Below are positions 35,443 to 43,563 of a DNA stretch of 64,000 nucleotides, one piece after another (the stretch's first letter is position 1; the number at the start of each line of letters is the position of its first letter). The position numbers and the translations under genes are program-made. Source of the DNA: Rhodoferax sp. OV413 (GTDB taxonomy: Bacteria; Pseudomonadota; Gammaproteobacteria; Burkholderiales; Burkholderiaceae_C); NCBI GenBank assembly GCA_945861785.1, contig CAMAWD010000019.1:1-64000 (forward strand), read 5' to 3'. Under the pieces are notes generated by a model, which saw only the letters and a program-made list of their open reading frames with translations, was not told the DNA's origin and searched no databases.

Positions 35443-35978
35443 TTGGCGGCTCCGGTGGTGTGGGCAATCACCACCTCTTCAGAGTCCTGCACCTGGATCA
35501 GGTCGGACTCGTCGAACTCGCCCCTGCCCAGGCGGACCAACTTGTTCAGGATCATCAGGCCCATCGCCACGCTGGCGAGGTAACCCACGCCATACACCCA
35601 ACTCATCGGGATCTCGGTTACCGCCGACCGGGTGGTGGCATTGATGCCGTGCTGCTTGAAAGTGCCATAGAACATCAGCACGCAGCAACCCAGCATCATC
35701 AGATTGGACAACGCAAAGGCGACCTTCTTGCCGCGCAGGCCAAGCTTGCGCACGACCGTGTCGAGCCCGAGGTGGGCGTTTTCACGCATCGCGACAATCG
35801 CGCCCAGGAACGTGATCCAGATGAACAGGAACCGCGACAGCTCTTCGGAGCTGATGATGGAGTCGTTGAAGCCGTAACGCAGCACCACGTTGCCGAAGAC
35901 CATGATGACCATGGCCGACAACATGGTGACCAGCGTCAATTCGGCCAGCCGAAAGAAGAGGTCGTTGATCTTTTTCAT
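35439..35978 (-). CDS. dctQ: TRAP transporter small permease (DctQ type)
   Basis: 179 residues, four membrane helices. ELTLVTMLSAMVIMVFGNVVLRYGFNDSIISSEELSRFLFIWITFLGAIVAMRENAHLGLDTVV is the DctQ family core. The ATG at 35978 (MKKINDLFF) is preferred to an upstream in-frame start that would include the palindrome-encoded MPPARRGPPP. A perfect 20-bp palindrome sits just upstream (35993-36012), which may lower its expression relative to DctP. Confidence 0.9.
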   Translation of the reverse strand: MKKINDLFFRLAELTLVTMLSAMVIMVFGNVVLRYGFNDSIISSEELSRFLFIWITFLGAIVAMRENAHLGLDTVVRKLGLRGKKVAFALSNLMMLGCCVLMFYGTFKQHGINATTRSAVTEIPMSWVYGVGYLASVAMGLMILNKLVRLGRGEFDESDLIQVQDSEEVVIAHTTGAAK

Positions 35979-35992
35979 GTTCAGGGGCGGTG

Positions 35993-36012
35993 GCCCCCTG
36001 CGCGCAGGGGGC
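35993..36012. terminator. Perfect GC hairpin between dctP and dctQ
   Basis: GCCCCCTGCG followed by its exact complement CGCAGGGGGC, in the 50-base gap between the two TRAP genes. Such a stem without a U-run suits partial termination or mRNA 3'-end protection, raising binding protein over permease levels. Role inferred from position. Confidence 0.5.
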
Positions 36013-36028
36013 ATTCACACACGACCGC

Positions 36029-37003
36029 CTATTTGGTGTCTTCGATGGCCTTGAGCAATGCGGGGCCGCTCTTCTCGCCGAAGGACTTGGCAATTTCAGC
36101 CGAGACGATCTTCTGGAACGGGGCCATGTCCACGTTCTCGATCACCTGCATGCCGGACTTCTTGAGCTCGGCAATCACCTTGCCCGCGTTCTGGGCGTTC
36201 AGGTTGCGCTGGTAGGTGGCGGCCTCACGCGCGGCATCGACCATGATCTTCTGGTAATTGGCAGGCAGGCTGTCGAACTTGGTCTTGTTCATCGCGATGA
36301 CCAGTGGCGAATACACGTGGTTGCTGACGGTCAGATGCTTTTGCACTTCATAGAACTTGGACGACCAGGTCACGTTGATCGGGTGTTCCTGTGCATCGAA
36401 GGTGCCGGTTTCCAGCGCGGTGTACAGCTCGGAGATGGGCATCGGTGACGGGTTCATGCCCAGCAGCTTGAAGGCCTGGATATGGTACGGGTTGGGGGTG
36501 GAGCGGATCTTCAGGCCTTTCAGGTCGTCGGGCTTGTTGACCGGACGCTTGTTGTTGGTGAAGGCGCGCCAGCCGTTTTCCCAGTAGGCCAGGCCCTTGA
36601 GACCATGGGCCGAGAGCTCGTTCAGCACGCCGGTGCCGACATCTCCGTCGAGCACGGCGTAGGCATGTTGCGCGCTGCGAAACACGAACGGCAGTTCCAT
36701 GGCGGCGGTGTTGGGCACGATGCCGTTGAAGTTCGAGGCGCCGCTCGACACGATGTCGATCGTCCCGCCGCGGGTGCCGTTGATCATGGCAGCGTCGTTG
36801 CCCAGCTGGTTGGCCGGGAAGACGGTGATTTCCACATCGCCATTGGTGCGTTGCTTGACCAGCTCGGCGAGCTTGGTGGCTGCCGCGTGTTGGCCATCGG
36901 TGGTGTTCACCGCATGGCCCAGCTTCAGGTTGAACTTGGCGCCGTAGGCACTGGAGCCGGCAACGGCAACGAGGCAGGCGAGAAGGATGCGGGAAAGTTT
37001 CAT
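36029..37003 (-). CDS. dctP: TRAP transporter periplasmic binding protein (DctP type)
   Basis: 324 residues. Signal peptide MKLSRILLACLVAVAGSSAYG, then AKFNLKLGHAVNTTDGQHAAATKLAELVKQRTNGDVEITVFPANQLGNDAAMI. The ligand-carboxylate Arg is expected in KGLKIRSTPNPYHIQAFKLLG, and LYTALETGTFDAQEHPINVTWSSKFYEVQKHLTVSNHVY is the family signature. CAGGAGA lies six bases before the ATG at 37003. It captures the acid for DctQM. Operon content argues for a hexonate (idonate, ketogluconate or gluconate). Confidence 0.93.
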   Translation of the reverse strand: MKLSRILLACLVAVAGSSAYGAKFNLKLGHAVNTTDGQHAAATKLAELVKQRTNGDVEITVFPANQLGNDAAMINGTRGGTIDIVSSGASNFNGIVPNTAAMELPFVFRSAQHAYAVLDGDVGTGVLNELSAHGLKGLAYWENGWRAFTNNKRPVNKPDDLKGLKIRSTPNPYHIQAFKLLGMNPSPMPISELYTALETGTFDAQEHPINVTWSSKFYEVQKHLTVSNHVYSPLVIAMNKTKFDSLPANYQKIMVDAAREAATYQRNLNAQNAGKVIAELKKSGMQVIENVDMAPFQKIVSAEIAKSFGEKSGPALLKAIEDTK

Positions 37004-37041
37004 GCAATGTCTCCTGGTTAAAAAGTCGAACAGAAAGAAAA

Positions 37042-37380
37042 TCAGTCGGTGGGCAGTGCGTATTCGTCCGCACTGAAGACGGTGTGAAAAACGGAGCCAT
37101 CGAACATGGCGATCAGGTCCTTGGACACCTCGCGGCTGGTCATGCGCACCTCGGAGGCCAGTGCGATGGCGATGGCTTCGCGGCTCGGGTAACGCACCGA
37201 CAACACCATGCCGAAATGCGGCTTGTCGACATCGCTCTCGACCTGGCGCAATACGCGCACCTCCTGGGCGCCGGGGAAACGTGTCCACAGGGGAACGAGC
37301 TTGTCGCGGATGTAGCGGTTGAAGGCGTCTTCCATGCCGGGTTTGACCTCGCCCTGGAAAAATGCGCAGCGGATGAACAT
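37042..37380 (-). CDS. Small alpha/beta-barrel-like protein of unknown function in the sugar-acid operon
   Basis: 112 residues, MFIRCAFFQGEVKPGMEDAFNRYIRDKLVPLWTRFPGAQEVRVLRQVESDVDKPHFGMVLSVRYPSREAIAIAL. The strand-helix-strand pattern with FIRCAFFQG and a central hydrophobic strand resembles dimeric ferredoxin-fold (EthD/Dabb-like) proteins. 22 bases after the gluconokinase stop and 38 before dctP, so it is certainly co-transcribed. Proteins like this recur beside TRAP hexonate operons; function unknown. Confidence 0.7.
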   Translation of the reverse strand: MFIRCAFFQGEVKPGMEDAFNRYIRDKLVPLWTRFPGAQEVRVLRQVESDVDKPHFGMVLSVRYPSREAIAIALASEVRMTSREVSKDLIAMFDGSVFHTVFSADEYALPTD

Positions 37381-37402
37381 GGTGGATTCTCGTGAAGTGA
37401 AA

Positions 37403-37957
37403 TCAGGCCGCAGCTTGCTGCGCCGGGTGGTGATGCAACGCCGCCAGCGCCTGGTTGACCAGGTCTCCGACGGGGCCGGCGATCGCCAGGGTGATGGCAT
37501 CGGTCTCATCGGCCTGGGGCTTTTCGAGGGTGCGAAACTGGCTGTCGAGCAGGCCGGGTTGCATGTAGTGGCCCACGCGCTGGCGCAGGCGGCGCTGGAT
37601 GAGGTCGAAGTCGCCATCGAGAAACAGGAAACACACACATCCAGCGCGCTCGCGGATCCGGTCACGGTAACAACGGCGCAAGGCCGAACACGCCACCACG
37701 CAACCTTTGGACGATGCATCGCAATTGGCAAGGTGCTCGCCAATGCGGTCCAGCCAGGGCCAGCGGTCGGCGTCTTCCAGGGCGATGCCCGCGCGCATCT
37801 TGGCAACGCTCCCGGGCAGGTGCAGGTCGTCGCCATCGACCATGTGCAGACCCAGGCGCTCGGCCAGGGCGTGCGCCACGGTGGACTTGCCGCAGCCAGA
37901 CACACCCATGACGATCAGGCGCATTGGTGCAGGAGGCATTGGCGGGCTTTCGCTCAT
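37403..37957 (-). CDS. gntK: Gluconokinase
   Basis: 184 residues of the GntK/shikimate-kinase-like P-loop family. P-loop MGVSGCGKSTVAHALAERLG, VDGDDLHLPGSVAKMRAGIALEDADRWPWL (substrate site) and the typical CSALRRCYRDRIRERAG, FLFLDGDFDLIQRRLRQRVGHYMQPGLLDSQFRTLE. It phosphorylates gluconate to 6-phosphogluconate, the substrate of edd at 27223-29097. The ATG at 37957 overlaps the stop of the hydroxyacid dehydrogenase (ATGA). Confidence 0.93.
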   Translation of the reverse strand: MSESPPMPPAPMRLIVMGVSGCGKSTVAHALAERLGLHMVDGDDLHLPGSVAKMRAGIALEDADRWPWLDRIGEHLANCDASSKGCVVACSALRRCYRDRIRERAGCVCFLFLDGDFDLIQRRLRQRVGHYMQPGLLDSQFRTLEKPQADETDAITLAIAGPVGDLVNQALAALHHHPAQQAAA

Positions 37958-38919
37958 CGGACCCCGGACATGCCCACACACTCTGGCACTGGCGTAAGCA
38001 AGGGCTGGCCCGATGTGCCGGCCTGCATGTTGGCGAACGCCAGGTCGGCCATGGCCTGGCGGGTTTCGTTGGTGGCGCTGGCCATGTGGGGGGTCAGTAC
38101 CACGTTGGGCATGCTCCACAAGGCCTCTGGTACCTGCGGCTCGTTGACATACACATCGAGCCCGGCGCCGGCGATCACGCCGTTGTGCAGCGCAGCGATC
38201 AGGGCCTGTTCGTCCACCACGCTGCCACGCGCAACGTTGATCAGGAAGCCGCGCGGGCCCAGCGCCTTGAGCACCTCCGCGTTGATCAGATGCCGGGTGG
38301 CTGCGCCACCGGGTGTGATCACGACAAGAAAGTCCACCTCTGCCGCCAGCGCCGCTGCGCTGGGGAAAAAACGCAATCCGGAATCTGCCTTTTCGCTGCG
38401 TGCGGTGTAGGCGATCGCCATGCCAAACCCGCTTGCGCGCCTGGCGATGGCCTTGCCGATGCGCCCGAAACCAACGATACCAAGCCGTGCGCCGGACACC
38501 TTGCGCCCCAGGGGAAATGGCCCTTCCGGCCAGCGGCCCGCGCGCACATACTGGTCGGCCTGCGCGATGCCACGGCCAACCGACAGCACCAGGCCCATGG
38601 CCAGGTCGGCAACGTCGTCGGTCAGTACTTCGGGCGTGTGGGTGACCGGGATGCCGTGCGCGATGGCGGTGGGCACGTCGACACCGTCGTAACCGACGCC
38701 GAAGACCGACACCACTTTGGCGTTGGGCAACCGGGACAGCAAACCACCCGGCACGCTGGCCTCACCTGTGCTTGCCACGCCCACAATCCGCTGCGCCATT
38801 GCGTCAAACCCTGCAGAGTCGGTTTCGTGGGTACGATCGTGCACGGTGTAGAGCGCATCGAGCGCCTGGCGGTACAGGGGGTGGAGCTTGGTCACAGCGA
38901 GGACATCGGGTTTGGCCAA
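37954..38919 (-). CDS. D-isomer-specific 2-hydroxyacid dehydrogenase (ketogluconate/glyoxylate reductase type)
   Basis: 321 residues from TTG 38919 (MAKPDVLAVTKLHPLYR), which has CTGGAG eight bases upstream; TTG 38937 would add six residues. NAD site GARLGIVGFGRIGKAIARRASGFG, catalytic Arg in INVARGSVVDEQALI, Glu in AGAGLDVYVNEPQVP and His in NVVLTPHMASAT. GhrB-like enzymes reduce 2-ketogluconate, hydroxypyruvate or glyoxylate. First gene of the leftward sugar-acid operon, directly behind the palindrome at 38945-38966, hence the likely main target of the LacI regulator. Would turn 2-keto-gluconate to gluconate for GntK. Confidence 0.9.
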   Translation of the reverse strand: MAKPDVLAVTKLHPLYRQALDALYTVHDRTHETDSAGFDAMAQRIVGVASTGEASVPGGLLSRLPNAKVVSVFGVGYDGVDVPTAIAHGIPVTHTPEVLTDDVADLAMGLVLSVGRGIAQADQYVRAGRWPEGPFPLGRKVSGARLGIVGFGRIGKAIARRASGFGMAIAYTARSEKADSGLRFFPSAAALAAEVDFLVVITPGGAATRHLINAEVLKALGPRGFLINVARGSVVDEQALIAALHNGVIAGAGLDVYVNEPQVPEALWSMPNVVLTPHMASATNETRQAMADLAFANMQAGTSGQPLLTPVPECVGMSGVR

Positions 38920-38944
38920 TTCGGAAACTCCAGTCAACTTGGTC

Positions 38945-38966
38945 TTTCGGACAGCGCTGTCCGAAA
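38945..38966. promoter_or_regulatory. 22-bp perfect palindrome, candidate LacI-family operator O1
   Basis: TTTCGGACAGC is followed immediately by its exact complement GCTGTCCGAAA. The central AGCGCT is shared with the palindrome at 39056-39069. It lies 26 bases upstream of the hydroxyacid dehydrogenase start, where a repressor would block the operon. An even-symmetry, CG-centred palindrome is what LacI-family repressors bind. Confidence 0.75.
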
Positions 38967-38993
38967 ATATTTAAAAAATATCCATTCGAATTT

Positions 38994-39017
38994 GCTGATT
39001 TTTTGTTTGAAATCAGC
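38994..39017. repeat. 8-bp inverted repeat in the AT-rich divergent promoter
   Basis: GCTGATTT and AAATCAGC, eight-base loop. It lies between the two AGCGCT operators, in an AT-rich island that also contains AAATATTT and probably both promoters. Could be a binding site for another factor; role unknown. Confidence 0.4.
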
Positions 39018-39055
39018 CAAGTGGGAGTTTCATCAGAATACTCGCCAAAACGTTG

Positions 39056-39069
39056 GGATAGCGCTATCC
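39056..39069. promoter_or_regulatory. 14-bp palindrome, candidate LacI-family operator O2
   Basis: GGATAGCGCTATCC, perfect symmetry, same AGCGCT core as O1. Centre-to-centre distance to O1 is 107 bases, close to ten helical turns, which would allow DNA looping. It lies 38 bases before the start of the LacI gene, so autoregulation is likely. Confidence 0.72.
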
Positions 39070-39106
39070 TACCCGAACCGATGTTCCATCAGCCTAGGAT
39101 TAACCC

Positions 39107-40150
39107 TTGCCCGACCCGACCCCGCCCGCCAAAAGCCACCGTGCCACAGGGCGTGTGACGCTCAGCGATGTCGCGCGCGCGGCCGGGGTGAGCGCCAGCA
39201 CGGTGTCGCGTGCATTGCGGGGCGAGCGGGCGGTCGATCCGGCGCTGATCGGGCGCGTCAGGGCGGTGTCCGACAAACTCGGCTACGTGCCCGACCCCGC
39301 GGCCCGGGCCTTGGCCTCCCAGCGCAGCGACCACGTTGCAATCCTGATCCCGCTGTTGTCCAACACCTTGTTCGTGGACCTTCTCGACAGCGCACAAAAA
39401 ACCCTCCGCGCCGCCGGGTACCAGACCCTGATGGGTGTGACCCACTACGACGCGAGCGAAGAAGAGCAGTTGCTGCGCGAGCTGCTGCTGCACCGGCCGG
39501 CTGGGCTGCTCATCACCGGCCTGGACCACAACACCGCCACCCGCAAGCTGATCGGGCACAGCCAGGTGCCGTGTGTGCACCTGATGGACCTGCCCGCAAG
39601 CGACCAGCCCGAGGCCCCCTATTGCGTGGGTTTTCGCCAGACCGACGCCGGCGCGGCCTTGACCAGACATCTTCTTGCGCAGGGCCGCAGGCGCATCGCC
39701 TTCGCCGCGGTGCAACTTGACGCGCGGGTCATGCAACGGCTGTACGGCTGGCGCCTCGCCCTGCAGGAAGCCGGGCTGTACGAACCCACGCTGGAGTGGC
39801 TCAATCCAGCGCCCTCATCGCTGGCCCTGGGCGGCGTCCTGTTTGAGCAGATCATGCAGCAGCGCCCCGCCGTGGACGCCATCTTCTTTTGCAACGACGA
39901 CCTGGCGCAAGGTGCCCTCCTGGCGGCCTTGCGCCTGGGGATTGCGGTCCCTTCCCGGGTGGCGATTGCAGGCTTCAATGACCTGACCGGCAGCGACCAG
40001 ATGCTGCCAACCCTGACAACCGTTCGCACGCCACGGGCCCAGATCGGCGAGGCTGCAGCCCGGATGTTGTTGGGCCTCATGCGCGGTGAGTCGCCCGACC
40101 GACCGCAACTCGACCTGGGCTTTGAAATTGTCCATCGCGAAAGCAGCTGA
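39107..40150 (+). CDS. LacI-family transcriptional regulator
   Basis: 347 residues from a TTG with TAGGAT eight bases upstream. DNA-binding HTH VTLSDVARAAGVSASTVSRALRGERAVDPALIGRV and hinge helix DPAARALASQRSDHVAILIP, followed by the periplasmic-binding-like effector domain (GLLITGLDHN, FCNDDLAQGALLAALRLGIAVPSRVAIAGFNDL). Divergent from the sugar-acid operon; two AGCGCT palindromes lie between. Gluconate-type regulators (GntR, IdnR) of this family respond to gluconate, 5-ketogluconate or their phosphates, so such an effector is likely. Confidence 0.93.
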   Translation: MPDPTPPAKSHRATGRVTLSDVARAAGVSASTVSRALRGERAVDPALIGRVRAVSDKLGYVPDPAARALASQRSDHVAILIPLLSNTLFVDLLDSAQKTLRAAGYQTLMGVTHYDASEEEQLLRELLLHRPAGLLITGLDHNTATRKLIGHSQVPCVHLMDLPASDQPEAPYCVGFRQTDAGAALTRHLLAQGRRRIAFAAVQLDARVMQRLYGWRLALQEAGLYEPTLEWLNPAPSSLALGGVLFEQIMQQRPAVDAIFFCNDDLAQGALLAALRLGIAVPSRVAIAGFNDLTGSDQMLPTLTTVRTPRAQIGEAAARMLLGLMRGESPDRPQLDLGFEIVHRESS

Positions 40151-40154
40151 AACC

Positions 40155-41216
40155 ATGCCCTGTTCAAAAAACCTCCCGCCTGAAACGCTGACAGAATTCG
40201 CCAGCCAGTTGTTGACATCCGCCGGCCTGCCGGCCGACAAGGCGGCAACCGTGGCGCGTTTGCTGGTCCTGACCGACATGATGCAACGCCACACCCATGG
40301 CGTGGCCTTGTGCCCGCTCTACATCGATCAACTGCAGAAGAACCTGATGGGCACCACCGGGGTGCCGGAAGTGGTCCGGGATACGGGGTCCACCATCGTG
40401 TGGGATGGCGCTTACCTCCCCGGGCTGTGGCTGGTGGACCGCGCACTGGGCACCGCCTTCGACCGTGTCGCGCAGCATGGTGTGGTGACAGTGGCCATGC
40501 GCCGCAGCCACCACATCGCCTGCCTGGCCGCATTGGTCAAGCAAGCGACCGACCGGGGCCTGGTTGCCATTCTCGCCACGTCCGATCCTGGCGGAAAGTT
40601 TGTCGCACCGTTCGGTGGCCGGGATCCGGTGCTGACGCCCAACCCGTTCGCGATCGGGTATCCCGGCACCAGCGCGCCGGTGCTGGTGGACATCTGTGCA
40701 TCCATTACCACGGTCTCCATGGCCCGCACCAAGGCTGCGGCCGGCGTCCAGTTCGAACAGCCATGGTTGATGGACGGCGCAGGCCAACCCACCACGGACC
40801 CGCGGGTGCTGGAACACACCACGCCACGCGGTTCCTTGTTGTTGCTCGGCGGCGCAGAATACGGCCACAAGGGTTTTGGCCTGGCACTGATGGTGGAGGC
40901 CCTTACCCAAGGCCTGGCGGGCCACGGTCGTCTGGACGCCCCGAACCGCTGGGGCGCCAATGTGTTCCTGCAGGTGATGGACCCCGACGCATTCGCCGGG
41001 CGGAGCAACTTTCTGAGCCAGATGGACTTCATCGGCGAGGCGTGCCGCGCCAGCCAGCCAGTTCAACCGGATGGCATGGTGCGACTGCCGGGCGACCAGG
41101 CCAGTGCCAATATTCGCAAGGCAGAACAGCAGGGCATCGACCTCAGCGAGGCCACGCTGGCCAACCTCGCAGCCTGCGCGACCCGACTCGGCGTCGCACC
41201 GCTGGCCCAGGCCTGA
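40155..41216 (+). CDS. Ldh-family (malate/L-lactate/diketogulonate-type) NAD(P)-dependent oxidoreductase
   Basis: 353 residues starting MPCSKNLPPETLTEFASQLLTSAGL. The type-2 malate/L-lactate dehydrogenase fold is recognised by THGVALCPLYIDQLQ, the HHIACLAALVKQATDRGLVAILATSDPGGKFVAPFGGRDPVLTPNPFAIGYP run and GHKGFGLALMVEAL. The family includes YiaK, which reduces 2,3-diketo-gulonate. It begins five bases after the LacI stop, so the regulator and this reductase form one transcript controlled by O2. Likely converts a keto sugar acid related to the operon on the other strand. Confidence 0.88.
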   Translation: MPCSKNLPPETLTEFASQLLTSAGLPADKAATVARLLVLTDMMQRHTHGVALCPLYIDQLQKNLMGTTGVPEVVRDTGSTIVWDGAYLPGLWLVDRALGTAFDRVAQHGVVTVAMRRSHHIACLAALVKQATDRGLVAILATSDPGGKFVAPFGGRDPVLTPNPFAIGYPGTSAPVLVDICASITTVSMARTKAAAGVQFEQPWLMDGAGQPTTDPRVLEHTTPRGSLLLLGGAEYGHKGFGLALMVEALTQGLAGHGRLDAPNRWGANVFLQVMDPDAFAGRSNFLSQMDFIGEACRASQPVQPDGMVRLPGDQASANIRKAEQQGIDLSEATLANLAACATRLGVAPLAQA

Positions 41217-41350
41217 CGCGGTTTCGCGCCAGATCGCCAGGAGACCGGCGCGCTCAGCTTGTCGTGACGATGCGTCGGAACCACACAGTTCGCGTTCGCT
41301 GCGCAGCCTTGCCTTGCGGCCTGCAGGTCGTCAACCCGCCTCACCCACCT

Positions 41351-43486
41351 TCAGAAGCTCGCCTGCAGCCCCAGCTTCACACTGCGCCCCGGCAGTGGTG
41401 ACTTGCCTGGTGCGGTCTGGGTCAGGATCGAGCCCGACGGGTAGGCCAAGGTGTTGCCCAAATTGTCCAGCCGCGCGTACCAAAGCAGGTTTGCGGCGCC
41501 CTCATTCTGACGGTAGGTAAGGGCCACGTTGACCAGTGTGTAGGAGCCCGTGGCCAGTTGGCCTGCAGGCACGCGGTTTTGCGCGACGGCATGGTTCGCA
41601 CCCAAACGCGCACCCCAGGGGCCCTGCGCCCAGACCAGCGTCGCGCCCAGCCGTGCCGGTGCGATGCGCGGCAGGTTCTGGCCGGTGGCCAGGTTCACCG
41701 CGCGCACCAGGTCGCCACGCAGTTCGAGGTCCAGCACCTGCGGCCCTTCCATCAGGCGCAACGTGCCGCTGGCCTCCAGCCCGGCAAACCGCGCACGCAC
41801 CTGCGAGTAGGCATATTCAGGCAACACCTCAGCCGCACCGCCGGACTCCACAGAGTTGCCGGCGCCGTCGTCCGTGACCCCCACCCCGGCGCCGTTGCCG
41901 TCGGTGTCGCGGAGCAGCCCGGTCGCATCGAGAGACAGGTAGTTGCTGAAACGGTTCACGAAGGCCCCCAGACGTGCGACGTTGGCACCGCTCTTCCACT
42001 GGACGCCGACGTCCAGGTTGGTTGACTTTTCTTTGGTGAACGCCGCATTGCCGACCTCGTAGGAATTGGTGGCGATGTGCGGGCCGTCGGCGAACAGCTC
42101 GTAGTCCTTGGGTGCGCGCTCGCTGTAGGCCAAATTGGACGTGAGTTGCCAGCCAGCCGACAGATTCCAAAGTGCACCCAGGGCATAACTGCCCGGATTG
42201 AAACTGCGCGCAGTTGGAGCAAACCGCGCCACCAGCGGGTTGCCAAACGACGCCACGCGGACCGACTCGGTGCGCGCGCCAAGACTTAGTTTGCCCCAAC
42301 CCGCCGCCACCTCCTCGTAGATGAACAAGGCGCTCTGGCGGGTGCGACTGTAGGGCGCAAAGGCCTCGGCGCCATCGGCGGAGAAACGCGTGGACTCGGT
42401 CTGCACACCGACCACCCCTTCCAGCGGGCCCAGGCGCGCGTGCCGTGCTTCCAACCGGAGGTCGTTGCCGGAGTTCTTGAACACCGTTCCTGGCGTGCCG
42501 GCCTCGAACTCGGTGTGCTGGTAGTTGCTGTGCCCGAAACGCGCCTTGATGCCCTGCACCAGGCCGGTGAAGCCACGGGCTTCTCCCTCCACGGCGTAAC
42601 GGTCCGAGCGCATGCCGATCGTCACCTCGTCCTCGGCCACGGTGCCATAGGTCGAACGGTAGGTGTCGGCGGACAGGCCCAGGTAACCCTGCGCGAAAAA
42701 CACCGAGCCGCCCACAGCCCCGCCATGGGTGCGCGCGCTGGAGTTGCAGATGCGCCTGGCCAATGCCGGCGAACCGGGCTTGGTGCATGCCAGTGCGGCC
42801 GGTGCCGAGGTGTCGCCGGCGTCACGGTGAAATGCGTCCGCATGCAAGGCGAAGCGGTCGGTGCCGGTCTCGAGCAACAGCGCAGCGCCCTTCTCAGAAT
42901 TGCCGCTGGCAAAACCGAGGTCCGCCTTGCCGGAAACCCCACCCGCAGCGTCGAACAGGGCCTCGCGGGGTATGCGGTTGTCGATCAGGTTGACCACGCC
43001 CCCGACCGCGTTGCCGCCATACAGCAGCGCGCCTGGCCCGCGCAAAACCTCGATGCGTTCGACGGCGATCGGGTCCGACGGCACCGCGTGGTCGTAACTC
43101 AGGCCGGATGCGTCGACGCTCGCGCCGTTGTTGCCCAGGATGCGGATGCGGTCGCCGTCCAGGCCGCGGATCACCGGGCGGCTGGCGTTGGGGCCGAAAT
43201 AGGTGCTGCTCACACCCGGGGTGCCGTCGAGCGTCTCACCCAGGGTGCTGCGGGAGCGCAGAAGCAGGCCCGGGCCCGCGTAGGCCGCGGCTGGTGCAAT
43301 CAGTTCATTCGAACCCAGGGGGTTGCCGGTGACTGTCACTGTGGGCAGCGTCACGGGAGCAGTCGAAGTGGCGCCGGACTGGGCGACGGCGGCGCCACTG
43401 GTGGCGAGCGTCAGCACGGACAGCGCAACAGGGCGAAACAGGACAGGGGCGCGCAGAAGCGCCAACTTGCAGGAGGTTTTTTTCAT
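41351..43486 (-). CDS. znuD: TonB-dependent outer-membrane receptor, ZnuD-like
   Basis: 711 residues. Signal peptide MKKTSCKLALLRAPVLFRPVALSVLTLATSGAAVAQ; plug domain with LPTVTVTGNPLG (TonB box region), LDGTPGVSSTYFGPNASRPVIRGLDGDRIRILGNNGASVDASGLSYDHAVPSDPIAVERIEVLRGPGALLYGGNAVGGVVNLIDNRIP. ZnuD proteins share this plug and an extracellular Cys pair, seen here as CTKPGSPALARRIC. The barrel ends in KLGLQASF with a terminal Phe. Imports zinc or a zinc chelate across the outer membrane. Last gene of the leftward Zur-linked run. No Shine-Dalgarno precedes the ATG; the 5' context reads CCTCC. Confidence 0.85.
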   Translation of the reverse strand: MKKTSCKLALLRAPVLFRPVALSVLTLATSGAAVAQSGATSTAPVTLPTVTVTGNPLGSNELIAPAAAYAGPGLLLRSRSTLGETLDGTPGVSSTYFGPNASRPVIRGLDGDRIRILGNNGASVDASGLSYDHAVPSDPIAVERIEVLRGPGALLYGGNAVGGVVNLIDNRIPREALFDAAGGVSGKADLGFASGNSEKGAALLLETGTDRFALHADAFHRDAGDTSAPAALACTKPGSPALARRICNSSARTHGGAVGGSVFFAQGYLGLSADTYRSTYGTVAEDEVTIGMRSDRYAVEGEARGFTGLVQGIKARFGHSNYQHTEFEAGTPGTVFKNSGNDLRLEARHARLGPLEGVVGVQTESTRFSADGAEAFAPYSRTRQSALFIYEEVAAGWGKLSLGARTESVRVASFGNPLVARFAPTARSFNPGSYALGALWNLSAGWQLTSNLAYSERAPKDYELFADGPHIATNSYEVGNAAFTKEKSTNLDVGVQWKSGANVARLGAFVNRFSNYLSLDATGLLRDTDGNGAGVGVTDDGAGNSVESGGAAEVLPEYAYSQVRARFAGLEASGTLRLMEGPQVLDLELRGDLVRAVNLATGQNLPRIAPARLGATLVWAQGPWGARLGANHAVAQNRVPAGQLATGSYTLVNVALTYRQNEGAANLLWYARLDNLGNTLAYPSGSILTQTAPGKSPLPGRSVKLGLQASF

Positions 43487-43563
43487 GACAGGAGGATTGA
43501 AAATGCGAAGACCAGACCACCCGCCAGGCACAAGCCGGCGGGACTACACGTAGCGCAGCAGCG

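Noticed and set aside
34156-35583. 475-codon His/Gln-rich frame antisense to dctM
   Set aside because: His/Gln richness arises from reverse-reading hydrophobic codons of a membrane protein; not a real His-rich protein.
38994-39017. Intrinsic terminator for lacI-divergent promoter
   Set aside because: The stem is weak (8 bp, AT-rich), lies in a promoter region and has no terminal T-run after the stem.
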